Assembly: GCF_001713455.1 (NCBI RefSeq)
Contig: NZ_CP016463.1
Span: forward strand, 372,001-436,000
Source: Bosea sp. RAC05
GTDB lineage: Bacteria; Pseudomonadota; Alphaproteobacteria; Rhizobiales; Beijerinckiaceae
Length of the DNA stretch: 64,000 nt
Reading direction: 5' to 3'
The position numbers and the translations under genes were made by a program. Shown here piece after piece: positions 1 to 8,099 of this stretch. How positions within the stretch are numbered: position 1 is the first letter of the stretch; the number at the start of each line of letters is the position of its first letter. The notes beneath the pieces were generated by a model that did no database searches, was not told the DNA's origin, and was given only the letters and a program-made list of their open reading frames with translations.

Positions 1-992
1 TCCTCGATGGCTACCATGCGAAATCGGAGGTCGATGCCTTCGTCCAGACCGCTCAGCGGTATGGCGAACGCAAGGCGCTGACATCGGCTTCTCGCTATCT
101 CTTCGGCTTCATCACGAGCAACCTGAAGCTCAGGATGGCAATTGCCGACGAGGAGGAGAGCGTCCGCAACCGGGAAAAGCTCGCCGATCTGAACGATTTC
201 CCAATCTGGAAGGAGAATTGCGACCCGGATACCGAGCGCCTGGGCGAGGCCGAGGCGAAGAAGATGCGCCGCGACTTCGCCAAGGCCACGAGGAAGATGG
301 ATCCGCGCAACTGGGAGCTCGAAAACGGCAAGGGCCTGCAGGCGCGCAAGCTGCTGGCCGTCTGGCAGGTCGCGGTCCAGCAGATCGTCGAGATCGCTCG
401 CGAGCAGGTTCCGACGCTGCCGGCCTTCCCCTATTCGGTAGGCTGGATCATGAGCCAGCCGACTTGGAGCTACAACTCCCTGTCGGGGAATGATGCCTGG
501 ACCAACAAGGCTGCGGCCTTCTATCGACCCGATCCCAGCGGGGACATGCGCTATTTCCTGCTGAACCCGCTCGACAACAATTTCCAACTCGCGTTCAACC
601 CGGCCAAGCCAGACGATCGGCACGAGATCATCGCGCTCGCAGCTCATGAGGTCGCGCACATCTTCGCGCCGGCCGATCACAACCAGAACTTCGCGAACGC
701 GTTGACGTCCCTCATGGTCGGGCTCACCCCGAAGCGGGTGCGCGAGCTGAACAAGGAGATCGACGAGACACTGCGTGCCATCGACCGTATGTACGGACGC
801 GGCCGCACCCGCGTCGTCGCCCTGGACAACGAGAAGGGGCTGCGGCCGGCGAGCCGGTTTCTGGATTCGCTGACAGCCCCTGGAGCTGAGACAATCAGCC
901 ATGACAGCGCAGGGTTCACGGTCGACTGCGATCGGCTGTCCGAGGTCGAGGGTGAGTTCGTCGACGACCCGATGCTCACGCCGGCAATTTGA
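1..992 (+). CDS. HExxH-type putative zinc metallopeptidase, 5' end outside window
   Basis: The reading frame is open from base 3 to the stop at 990-992, so the gene starts before the window. Taking the internal ATG at 135 as residue 1, a zincin motif HEVAH lies at residues 171-175 with a further His at 182 (HExxH-x6-H, then N-x-N-F), in a helical stretch. This is the zinc ligand arrangement of small metallopeptidases and metallohydrolases. No signal peptide or membrane segment is visible, so it is probably cytoplasmic. The N-terminal part is rich in charged helices. Two other proteins in this window (29695-30201 and 30243-30761) carry HEMAH motifs but with a longer spacing to the third ligand, so they are not close relatives. 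The substrate is unknown. Confidence 0.6.
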   Translation, partial: LDGYHAKSEVDAFVQTAQRYGERKALTSASRYLFGFITSNLKLRMAIADEEESVRNREKLADLNDFPIWKENCDPDTERLGEAEAKKMRRDFAKATRKMDPRNWELENGKGLQARKLLAVWQVAVQQIVEIAREQVPTLPAFPYSVGWIMSQPTWSYNSLSGNDAWTNKAAAFYRPDPSGDMRYFLLNPLDNNFQLAFNPAKPDDRHEIIALAAHEVAHIFAPADHNQNFANALTSLMVGLTPKRVRELNKEIDETLRAIDRMYGRGRTRVVALDNEKGLRPASRFLDSLTAPGAETISHDSAGFTVDCDRLSEVEGEFVDDPMLTPAI

Positions 993-1026
993 ACAGCCAG
1001 ACGCCCGGCGTCAGCCGAGCGCTTGC

Positions 1027-2064
1027 TCAAAGCGTGTCGAGAATTCGAGCTGCCTTGTTCTTCAGGCCCCGGCCGGCCTGATGGTAGCGTCCAGCCGTGC
1101 GGATGTCGGAATGCAGAGACAGCTCCATGGCTTCGACCAGGCTGACACCCTGCAAGCCGGTCTCGGTCATGAAGCCTGACCTGAGCGAATGAGCGCCAAA
1201 TGGTGACGGGTCGAAACCCGCGCCTGCAGCCAATCGCTTGACGATGCGGTTGACCTGGCCCGGCGCCAGAGCTCGGCCTGACACTGTGCCGTCTGGCAGG
1301 ACTGCCCGGAAGATTGGTCCCTTCGTGATGCCGGCCGACGAAAGCCAGGCATCCATCGCCACCGCAGCACGACCCGCGACGGGAACGGTGCCGGCGTCAC
1401 CGTCTTGGCTCGTCTTCGTCACCCCCATTTCATAGACGAAGTCGTCGCCATGCCGGACGAGGCGCTCGACCACAGCGCCTGCGACTTCCGATCGTCTGCG
1501 GCCGCCGCTTGCAAACGCGAACAGGACGAGCGCGAGGTCTCGCTTGCCGCGAAGGTCATCTCCGCAGACATCCATCAACGGCTGCAGAAGTTCGAGGACG
1601 AGCGCGGACTTCCTGCGGGGGGCATAGCCACGCCGCGCGGCAGCTCGGCCGGCCTTGGACAGAAACAGCCGGAAGCGCGGATCCTCGAAAGGATTGGGCA
1701 GGCCCTTTGCTCGATGCAGAGCAGACAGTGACGAAACGCGTCTGCGAATGGTCGAGATGGCCAAAGGACCTGTGGTGGATTTGACCTTGCGACGACAGAG
1801 TTCGGCGTCGATCTCGGCCGGCAGGCCATCGAGATGATCGACGACGAACATGATCGCCGCATCCACCGAGCACGGCTGACAGGAGACTTTCCGGAGCTCC
1901 GACCAGGCTGACCAGTAGCGAAGATCGGCGCCATAGGCTCGAAGTGTGTTGGCTGCGGTGCCTTCCTCAAGGATCCGCCGGGTGGCATCGACGAAGCCGT
2001 CCGGAAGAGACGGTCCTCCAGACACGATCATCTGCTGCGCGTCGCTCAACGTCGATTCCACCAC
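1027..2064 (-). CDS. tyrosine recombinase / phage-type integrase
   Basis: This 345-residue protein is a site-specific DNA recombinase of the tyrosine (XerC/D, phage integrase) family. A SAM-like N-terminal DNA-binding domain (about 25-130) precedes the catalytic domain. The catalytic set is complete: Arg190 in GGRRRSE, Lys217 in the beta-hairpin, His292-x-x-Arg295 in HSLRSG, His318, and the nucleophile Tyr327 in GRYHQ. It is transcribed away from a palindrome-rich gap (2065-2551) that could hold its operator or recombination site. Length is normal. It may integrate a mobile element or resolve replicon dimers; no obvious att repeat was found. Confidence 0.93.
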   Translation of the reverse strand: MVESTLSDAQQMIVSGGPSLPDGFVDATRRILEEGTAANTLRAYGADLRYWSAWSELRKVSCQPCSVDAAIMFVVDHLDGLPAEIDAELCRRKVKSTTGPLAISTIRRRVSSLSALHRAKGLPNPFEDPRFRLFLSKAGRAAARRGYAPRRKSALVLELLQPLMDVCGDDLRGKRDLALVLFAFASGGRRRSEVAGAVVERLVRHGDDFVYEMGVTKTSQDGDAGTVPVAGRAAVAMDAWLSSAGITKGPIFRAVLPDGTVSGRALAPGQVNRIVKRLAAGAGFDPSPFGAHSLRSGFMTETGLQGVSLVEAMELSLHSDIRTAGRYHQAGRGLKNKAARILDTL

Positions 2065-2191
2065 GAGCCCTTAAGGATTGGTTTCAGGATCATCCAGAAG
2101 GATGCGTCCGGCAAGGTGGGGGTGCGCGATCAAGTTCTAGCGAAATGACCATGGACCAAGGCCTGATCGATCGGAAAATCCGGCAAAGCCC

Positions 2192-2271
2192 CATTTTTGG
2201 GCCAAAAATGCCGAGATTTGGCAGTTTCGTGGATGACCAAAGGTCAAAGGAATGTCAGTTCACAAGTGAAC
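2192..2271. promoter_or_regulatory. cluster of three palindromes between divergent genes
   Basis: Three perfect inverted repeats follow one another in 80 bases upstream of the recombinase: CATTTTTGG-g-CCAAAAATG (2192-2210), TGACC-aaa-GGTCA (2234-2246) and GTTCAC-aa-GTGAAC (2258-2271). They differ from each other. The rest of the gap 2065-2551 holds no convincing gene and is less GC-rich than its surroundings. Operators for the recombinase or for the 2552 gene, or a recombination site, are the likeliest explanations. Confidence 0.5.
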
Positions 2272-2551
2272 GGAGATTCGATTGCGCTTGTGTGCATTGA
2301 AGGAGAGCGTGAATTGAGCTTAAAATCCGTCTTGCGACAGACCTTTTGGCGGGCTAGGAAAGCGAGGTCGATAATGGTGGATTATCGAGCCTCTACAGGT
2401 CGGATGAGGCACCAATCCATGGCGCTCAAGGAGGAAAATCGAACGGATAACGATGCAACGAAGCGCAAGTGAATCGCAATTCGCTTGCAAACCGAGCAAC
2501 GGCCGCCTTTCGAGCCGGATTGGCCAGGGCAGCCGCAGACTGGAGTTAGGG

Positions 2552-3397
2552 ATGCCGCAAATGAACTCAGGTGACGCTCCTGGCGGGCGAGACGCCTCAT
2601 TCTGGATGGGCGAGACGCCCTTCGAGGATCCCATTCCCCTCGTTTCCATCGATCGGGAAACGTCCCGGGCCACGCCTTATGAAGACGATCCGGGCGGTAT
2701 CGCCCTTCACGCCCAGGAGGCAGCTCAAAACTATCTCGCTGCTGCCGAGCGCCTGATCCCGGGTTCGAAGAAGGGTCTGCACATCGTTTTCGACCCCGGC
2801 CTCGTTGCCGACGGCAATCGCAGTGCCAAGTACCTCATCGTCGCCGGCGAAGAGCCCTCGCTTGCTCAGAACATCGCCGACATCAGCCAGCGCAAGATTG
2901 GCCGTTACGACCTCATCGTCGTCATCGGGCCCGCGGTCGCTGGTTGGGATGGTGACGAAGCCGAGTTCGAAGAGCAGGTGTCGAGCGACCTCGCGCACCT
3001 CGTCGCGACCCTCTTCCCCGTCAAATCCGAGGGCCCGATCGCTGTCATGATGCCCTGGCTGGTGCGCATGTCGGCTTCCATCGCGCTGACGAAGGGAGCA
3101 TCCGAGAGCTACCTCGAAAAGTCGGCAACCCGTTGCTTCGCTGGGCTGGCCTCTGCCTATGACGGCACATGGAATGCCACGGGGCAGGCCATCACCAAGT
3201 TCCCGGCATGGTTCCCGCTGTCTGACGCCATTGCGCGAGAGACTGTGGTGCGCCGCGCCAGGTCCAACAATCCGGCTGTCCTCGAAGACGTTGCCAACAT
3301 CGTGCATGACGCGATCGCATCGTCTCTGGTCAGCCTCGGCATTCCGGTCGACACTCGTCGCAACGCGATGGAATCGCGATTCCCGGCGATGAATTGA
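2552..3397 (+). CDS. hypothetical protein, first gene of a pair with a Fic-like protein
   Basis: I do not recognise this 281-residue protein. The ATG at 2552 is chosen over an earlier in-frame start at 2453 because GGAG sits 6 bases upstream (2542-2545). It has alternating hydrophobic strands and helices, including a strand-rich core ending DLIVVIGPAVAGW, and an acidic Asp/Glu-rich segment after it. No signal peptide, membrane helix or catalytic motif stands out. It stops 12 bases before the TTG start of the Fic-like gene at 3410 and is probably cotranscribed with it, so it may be a partner or target of that protein. Confidence 0.7.
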   Translation: MPQMNSGDAPGGRDASFWMGETPFEDPIPLVSIDRETSRATPYEDDPGGIALHAQEAAQNYLAAAERLIPGSKKGLHIVFDPGLVADGNRSAKYLIVAGEEPSLAQNIADISQRKIGRYDLIVVIGPAVAGWDGDEAEFEEQVSSDLAHLVATLFPVKSEGPIAVMMPWLVRMSASIALTKGASESYLEKSATRCFAGLASAYDGTWNATGQAITKFPAWFPLSDAIARETVVRRARSNNPAVLEDVANIVHDAIASSLVSLGIPVDTRRNAMESRFPAMN

Positions 3398-3409
3398 CAG
3401 GGGTGCGAC

Positions 3410-4351
3410 TTGGACGAACGCTTTGCGCTGGCGAATGCCAGTGCAGCCATGGCCCGTCTCGACGAAAGCATGCGGCATCACCGTATGCCAGCCGTCGCGC
3501 GGGCCTGGATGCTGCGATCTGAGACACTGGCGATCATGGAGTGCTCTGAGGGCGAAAAAGTCCCAGAGCAGATCCTTTGCCATCTGCTCGTCGACGACCT
3601 CTACGGGTTATCGAACCTGAAGCAGAGGGTTTCGGTCTGCATCCACGCGGCGCTCGATCGGGCTATCGATGGCCCGCAGGGCGATGAAGACGTTGCCGAC
3701 TGGCTCACCGCGGTGTGGAGCGAATCCGAGAGCTCCAACCGACATCTCGATGCCGGCGCCGCGGAATGGCGCAACGAGACTTCGATCTGGGAATCGGCAG
3801 CACCGATCCGCAGCATTCTCGGTACGCGCTCCTACTCGATGACCGCTGAGTGTCTGCGGCAGCTCTGGCTTTCGCCGTCCTTCGATGGCAAGGGGCGCAG
3901 AATGGCGTTGCTGCTCGCCCCGCACTTCCTCAAAATGACGTTTGATGCACCGCTGGCCCAAGTCGGTCTGGCTCGTGCCCTGAATGCCGACCCCGATGCG
4001 ACGAAGCAGGCCAGCGCAGATCCGGAGACGTGGATCGCCCATTTCTTCGAGGCCGTCGCAGTCTCCGCGCGTCGCGCATATGAGGCGACACAGACCCTGT
4101 CTCGACTGACCATCGATCTGAACAACCTGATGCCCGCCGAGCGCGCGGGATCCAGGAAGGCCAAGGCGCTGGAGCTGTTCCTGCAGCGCCCGGTGCGGAC
4201 TGTTCAGGACCTGGCGTCAGATTTGGGGATGTCGGATTACGGCACGACGCTGATCATCGAGAAGATGGTCAAGGCCGGCGTCGTCCAGAAGGCTGACGGC
4301 AGCAGCAAACAAAACCGCAGCTACGTGTGCCGAAAGGCTATGGCTGTCTGA
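3410..4351 (+). CDS. Fic-like protein with degenerate active site and C-terminal winged helix
   Basis: The 313-residue protein has the order of parts seen in Fic family proteins. An N-terminal segment LRSETLAIMECSEG (35-48) aligns with the usual LR-EAL-SS-IEG signature. Residues 116-128 (GAAEWRNETSIWE) resemble the G-x-R-x-x-x-x-W-I motif. Residues 155-163 read SPSFDGKGR where active Fic enzymes have HPFxDGNGR. A W-x-x-FF helix (about 208-220) and a winged helix (about 250-305) follow. The catalytic His is Ser and the Asn is Lys, so AMP transfer is unlikely. It may act as a DNA-binding regulator. Rhizobial DUF1612 (RHE_PE00001-type) proteins are an alternative family. Start is TTG at 3410. 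Confidence 0.55.
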   Translation: MDERFALANASAAMARLDESMRHHRMPAVARAWMLRSETLAIMECSEGEKVPEQILCHLLVDDLYGLSNLKQRVSVCIHAALDRAIDGPQGDEDVADWLTAVWSESESSNRHLDAGAAEWRNETSIWESAAPIRSILGTRSYSMTAECLRQLWLSPSFDGKGRRMALLLAPHFLKMTFDAPLAQVGLARALNADPDATKQASADPETWIAHFFEAVAVSARRAYEATQTLSRLTIDLNNLMPAERAGSRKAKALELFLQRPVRTVQDLASDLGMSDYGTTLIIEKMVKAGVVQKADGSSKQNRSYVCRKAMAV

Positions 4352-4379
4352 CCTGGCTGGCGCCGCGTCGCGAGGACTC

Positions 4380-4592
4380 TCAGTCCTTGGATCCATACCT
4401 AGTCATAATGATCTGATCGACCCAGGTCTCGTGTCCGGTGGCGTCGTGATGCCTGGCAGCGACGCCCATCGCGTTCCCGCTCGTCCAAATCGCCATCGAG
4501 CCGTTGCACTGGAAGCAGCCGGCCGTAACGGTGCGGCTCGACGCCGTGCGCCGCAATGCGAATGTGCTAACCTTGGGCGTCTTGCTGCTCAT
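4380..4592 (-). CDS. small Cys/His protein coupled to lytic transglycosylase gene
   Basis: This 70-residue protein begins at an ATGA overlap with the stop of the lytic transglycosylase gene (4589-4592), so the two are translationally coupled. It carries C-x-x-C (CFQC) followed by RHHDATGH, an arrangement that could bind one zinc ion. No signal peptide is seen. Function unknown; a small zinc-binding accessory protein is a reasonable guess. Confidence 0.6.
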   Translation of the reverse strand: MSSKTPKVSTFALRRTASSRTVTAGCFQCNGSMAIWTSGNAMGVAARHHDATGHETWVDQIIMTRYGSKD

Positions 4593-5566
4593 GGCTTGCC
4601 GTTCTGGGCGACGGCCGAGATCGCGAGATAGGACACATACGTCGCCACGATCTTCTTCACGTAGCCGCGTGTCTCTCTGAACGGGATCAGTTCGATCCAG
4701 TCGACGATGTCGATCGCAGTGCCTCGAGGATCGCCGAAGCGACGGATCCAGTCGTTCGAGGCGCCGGGGCCGGCGTTGTAGGCGGCCGCCGCGAGCGTGA
4801 CGTTGCCGCTGTACTGGGTCAGCATCTCGGCGAAATAGTGCGAGCCGACGGCCACATTGTAATTCCGATTGCTCGCGACGAGCCGGGGGTCGAGCGGCAC
4901 ACCTGTCTTTCGTGAGATCGCCCGCACTGTGCCAGGCATGATCTGCATGTCGCCCATGGCGCCGGCCGAGCTCACGATCTGCGACCTGAAATTGCTCTCG
5001 GTCTTGATAATCGCCAGGACCAAGTCCTTGTTCATCCGCGGGTCGTGCCAGAACAGCTCTGGCCTGGGGTAGTTAGGAGCGACCGCCGCGATCGCGCTGG
5101 TGGTGTCGGCCAGTCCAGCCTGCGAGGCGGCCAGCAGTCCGTAGAAGGTGTTCCGGTACATCGCCGCGGTCGTGTAGAGAGTTCGTGCCTCCTCACCCTT
5201 GCCCATGACCTGCAGGGTTCGACCGAGCCAGTAGCCAGCCATGGCCCTCAGAGCTGCCGGGTCCTCCGAGCTGCGTAGGCCGGCGGTCGCGATCGCCATC
5301 GACTTGAAATGACCGATCGCGACTTCGTTCTGACCGAGTGCGCGCAACGCCAGAAAGCCAGCGACGAAGTTCCGATCGACCTCTTCAGCGGCGGTGGCAC
5401 CTCGATGCTGGGCGACGAGAGCATAGGCATTCTGCGGGTTGCCACGCTCGCGCCAGGTCATGGCTGCGTCGCGAACACGAAGCCAGGACGGGGATGCTGC
5501 CATTGCCAGCGAGGGTATCAAAACGATGGCGACGACAGCAGCAGCCAGAAGGCGGAACAGGAACAT
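4589..5566 (-). CDS. soluble lytic murein transglycosylase (SLT domain)
   Basis: This exported enzyme cleaves the MurNAc-GlcNAc bond of peptidoglycan, leaving 1,6-anhydro ends. A signal peptide occupies residues 1-23 (cleavage after AMA). An alpha-helical region with repeat-like helices (about 30-165), as in Slt70-type enzymes, precedes the catalytic SLT domain (about 175-300). The catalytic Glu190 is in KTESNF, followed by AGAMGDMQIMP and the AAAYNAGPG motif. Total length is 325 residues, short for a full Slt70 but normal for alphaproteobacterial forms. The small Cys/His protein is coupled downstream. A second, shorter SLT protein lies at 49592-50086. Confidence 0.92.
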   Translation of the reverse strand: MFLFRLLAAAVVAIVLIPSLAMAASPSWLRVRDAAMTWRERGNPQNAYALVAQHRGATAAEEVDRNFVAGFLALRALGQNEVAIGHFKSMAIATAGLRSSEDPAALRAMAGYWLGRTLQVMGKGEEARTLYTTAAMYRNTFYGLLAASQAGLADTTSAIAAVAPNYPRPELFWHDPRMNKDLVLAIIKTESNFRSQIVSSAGAMGDMQIMPGTVRAISRKTGVPLDPRLVASNRNYNVAVGSHYFAEMLTQYSGNVTLAAAAYNAGPGASNDWIRRFGDPRGTAIDIVDWIELIPFRETRGYVKKIVATYVSYLAISAVAQNGKP

Positions 5567-5785
5567 GAATGCGGCACCGAATCCTCAGATGAAGGATTGT
5601 GACTGGATGCCGGTGGCCCCTCAAGGATAAATATGCGAGTTCGTAAAATGCTGGTGATCAAATCCCCTTCGACGTAACCTGTAGTTCATATGACGGATCC
5701 GGCCAGGCCATCGAATTGCTGGCGCAATAGATGACTTCGGACGCTCCTAACGGCGTCCGTCCTATCGAAGGCAGTTCACACCGGT

Positions 5786-6265
5786 ATGAAAGTGGCTGAG
5801 AGCAGGATCCAATGGATTGGCGGGTCAGATCTGCCCGAAAGCAAGATTATTGAAGCGGAGAAGGAATTCGGATTTAGCTTTCCACAAGCATTCAGGACCC
5901 TGCTTCAAAAGAATGATGGGGGACGCCCAGAATGCTGGATCGTGCCATTCTGCAATCCGCGCGGAGGCAATCTCGACATACGAACGGAGCTGTGTGAGAT
6001 CATCTCTTTGAAGTCAGAAGGCGGCAAAATTTCGCCGTTCACAATGATAAATCGGAAAGTGAGATCACACACTACCGGATACGTCATATTTGCCGACGAT
6101 ATAGGCGGTAATTCGTTCGCTTTCGATTTCACAAAGGGATTTGATCCGACTATTGTTTTGATACCAGCGTTTGAATTTGATCCTATTTATGTGGCAGAAA
6201 ACTATAATGAATTCACAAATTCAGCCATGACGAGCGATCTAGGTATCAATAGCGAGATATCATAG
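5786..6265 (+). CDS. SMI1/KNR4 (SUKH) family immunity-like protein
   Basis: This 159-residue cytoplasmic protein has the SUKH fold signature: an N-terminal E-x-x-x-G-x-x-x-P-x-x-F (EFGFSFPQAFRTLL), then a DGG turn, and near residue 100 the strand YVIFADDIGGNSFAFD. SUKH proteins commonly neutralise polymorphic or contact-dependent toxins. The gene is clearly richer in A and T than its neighbours, which suggests recent transfer. No cognate toxin is adjacent; a second SUKH gene follows 12 bases later. Its start is preceded by an intergenic stretch (5567-5785) that may contain its promoter. Confidence 0.85.
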   Translation: MKVAESRIQWIGGSDLPESKIIEAEKEFGFSFPQAFRTLLQKNDGGRPECWIVPFCNPRGGNLDIRTELCEIISLKSEGGKISPFTMINRKVRSHTTGYVIFADDIGGNSFAFDFTKGFDPTIVLIPAFEFDPIYVAENYNEFTNSAMTSDLGINSEIS

Positions 6266-6277
6266 GTATTTCATAAG

Positions 6278-6739
6278 ATGACACTCATTGTTCAATGGGA
6301 GATTATCGGAGTACCGCTGACAAGCGAGGACGTACGGGCAGCGGAAGCCGATCTCTGCACAAAGATTCCTCAAGAGCTGATCGATTTTATAGGCTCTCAC
6401 GATGGAGGGTCGCCGAATATCGGCCCCATCGATTTCGAATCTGACAACGGTGAGCACGCGGAGAGGACGACGTTTGGGGAACTCTACCGGATTGGTCGCG
6501 GAGAAGGCGGCTCAGAATTTGTGAACGTGAACCGGCTCGTTGCGGAGCTCTATTGCCGGGATTTTCTCGTGTTTGGCTCAGACCCTGGGGGCTGGTTTTT
6601 TGGCTTCGACACGAGCGGCCCAGAGCGACCGGTGTGCGTGTTCATACGAGACACTGAAGAGAAGGTGCGGCTCGCCGACAGCCTTCAAGATTTTCTACGC
6701 AGAGCCGGGCCACCGGTGAATTGGAGTGACAAGTCGTGA
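6278..6739 (+). CDS. second SMI1/KNR4 (SUKH) family protein
   Basis: A 153-residue SUKH protein: N-terminal helix followed by KIPQELIDFIGSHDGG, and the conserved late strand FLVFGSDPGGWFFGFDT. It is only distantly similar to the preceding SUKH protein, so the two probably answer different toxins rather than being a recent duplication. The stop codon overlaps the GTG start of the next gene (GTGA), suggesting cotranscription with the secreted protein at 6736. Confidence 0.85.
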   Translation: MTLIVQWEIIGVPLTSEDVRAAEADLCTKIPQELIDFIGSHDGGSPNIGPIDFESDNGEHAERTTFGELYRIGRGEGGSEFVNVNRLVAELYCRDFLVFGSDPGGWFFGFDTSGPERPVCVFIRDTEEKVRLADSLQDFLRRAGPPVNWSDKS

Positions 6740-7254
6740 CCTCAGTACGAACCATGTTTCATCAGCTTTCCGTTGCCATCCTGCTGGCCAGCTCCGCGTG
6801 CGCTGTCCAGGCCCAGGAGCTCGACGGAGTGACCGGCGCGGCCAAGTCAGCCATCACCCGCTACGTTCAGGGGACGAGGATCCCTTGCTACAAGATGACG
6901 GGCGAGACGACCTGCCTCCTCAAGGAGACGGCCTCCGATGCCAAGGTGTTCTATGGCACGCTGAAGAACGACCCGGCGCCGATCGCAGTCGCCTTCATCG
7001 GCTACCAGTATGATGCCACCGGCAACGCGATGGACCAGATGGCTGTCGTCTTCAAGGAGGTCGGCGGGCGATGGACCGCGATCGGCCGGGCGGACAACAC
7101 GATCGGGACCAACCCGCGCGCCCTGGAGTTCGGTTCGGGCGAGATCAGCTACACCGGAACCGTGGTCGGCCCGCGGGACAATCGCGCAAACCCCAGGGGC
7201 AGCGCCCGCTTCAAGCTGGTGGTCTCCGAGCGAGCTGTGACGTTCGTGAAGTGA
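6736..7254 (+). CDS. exported hypothetical protein
   Basis: 172 residues from the GTG that overlaps the previous stop; an ATG at 6754 is an alternative start that leaves the signal peptide intact. The signal peptide ends around SACAVQAQ. The mature part has two Cys (IPCYKMTGETTC) that could form a disulphide, then strand-rich sequence. This suggests a small periplasmic beta protein. Its placement after two immunity-like genes is notable, but no toxin motif is visible. I do not recognise the family. Confidence 0.75.
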   Translation: MTSVRTMFHQLSVAILLASSACAVQAQELDGVTGAAKSAITRYVQGTRIPCYKMTGETTCLLKETASDAKVFYGTLKNDPAPIAVAFIGYQYDATGNAMDQMAVVFKEVGGRWTAIGRADNTIGTNPRALEFGSGEISYTGTVVGPRDNRANPRGSARFKLVVSERAVTFVK

Positions 7255-7278
7255 AGCCTCAGCGCTATCTGTAGACCT

Positions 7279-7584
7279 TCATGGTCCACCTGGGCCTGGG
7301 CGGACCTCTGACCAGGTCATAACAGCAGCCTGCCTAAGCAACGTCCCGCGCTCGTCCTCGACGCCAGCGACAGCGCCGAGCGCATCCCAATCGATCGCGG
7401 CTTCATCGATATCGATGGCCGCAACGAGCGCGATGCCGCCGGCTTCCGCCGTCTTCTCGACAGCAAAGCTCCGGGCGGCATCGATATCGGTCGTGACCCA
7501 GCTACCTGCCTTGATCGCTGCTAGCTCGGCATTTGTCCCGTGATAAACAATCACCCTTCGCTCCTGTCCGAACCAGCTAGCCAT
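7279..7584 (-). CDS. small ADP-ribosyltransferase-like protein
   Basis: This 101-residue protein begins VIVYHGTNAELAAIKAGSWV and continues with TTDIDAARSFA. Y-H-G-T, a short helix, a G-x-W-x-T strand and an A-x-x-F/Y-A helix form the opening pattern of many small ADP-ribosyltransferase-fold proteins of bacteria and phages. The C-terminal catalytic Glu position is uncertain (candidates near DERGT, about residues 77-81), so activity is not certain. It is transcribed divergently from the HTH gene at 7653. The pair resembles a toxin with a divergent regulator, and the SUKH genes are close by. Confidence 0.5.
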   Translation of the reverse strand: MASWFGQERRVIVYHGTNAELAAIKAGSWVTTDIDAARSFAVEKTAEAGGIALVAAIDIDEAAIDWDALGAVAGVEDERGTLLRQAAVMTWSEVRPGPGGP

Positions 7585-7652
7585 TATTGGTCGTGATTAG
7601 CCCAGAAGCATGCAAGGCATGGCCTCAGGCAACGAATCAGGAGATCCAGACC

Positions 7653-8000
7653 GTGGATGGGGATGGGTTCAAAGCAGCATTGAGTAAATTGGGCGTGAAC
7701 CAAGCCGAGTTTGCCAGGCGGCATAATCTCAGTGTGCGAACGGTCCAGAACTGGGCTGGAAACGGACCGCCTGAGTTCATCGTTCCATTTTTTCGCGAGA
7801 TGGTGCGGTACCATATTCAGAGCCCTTCACAGTTCCCAGGCGGCGAAGAAACCGTGCACAACGCATGCACTGCGATCGACGCCGGGATGCATCAGCTCGT
7901 GCTGACCGCAAGACGTGCGGGATGGGACAAAAAAATGGTTCTGGCTGCCATGATCAATTGGGTTTCTGGAGAGCTTGTCGCGCGCTCGCCCCAGGAATGA
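7653..8000 (+). CDS. helix-turn-helix DNA-binding protein
   Basis: The GTG at 7653 is preferred over an upstream TTG at 7587 because AGGAG lies about 9 bases before it. Residues about 4-40 form a helix-turn-helix of the XRE-like kind (LGVNQAEFARRHNLSVRTVQNW). The remaining 75 residues are helical. It is probably a repressor acting on the region between it and the divergent ART-like gene (7585-7652), although the two could be unrelated. Confidence 0.65.
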   Translation: MDGDGFKAALSKLGVNQAEFARRHNLSVRTVQNWAGNGPPEFIVPFFREMVRYHIQSPSQFPGGEETVHNACTAIDAGMHQLVLTARRAGWDKKMVLAAMINWVSGELVARSPQE

Positions 8001-8099
8001 ATGTCACCCCACCTGTCAGCTCGCTATTGCGACATCGACCAATTTAGGCCTGAGCTTCAAAAGCGCCGCCGCGCCCTGATCTATTTGTGACCTATCAGG

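Noticed and set aside
2258..2271. GTTCAC-aa-GTGAAC as a LexA box
   Set aside because: Alphaproteobacterial LexA sites are direct repeats GTTC-N7-GTTC; this is a palindrome with different spacing.
2453..2551. Earlier start for the gene at 2552
   Set aside because: No ribosome site is seen at 2453, while GGAG lies 6 bases before 2552.
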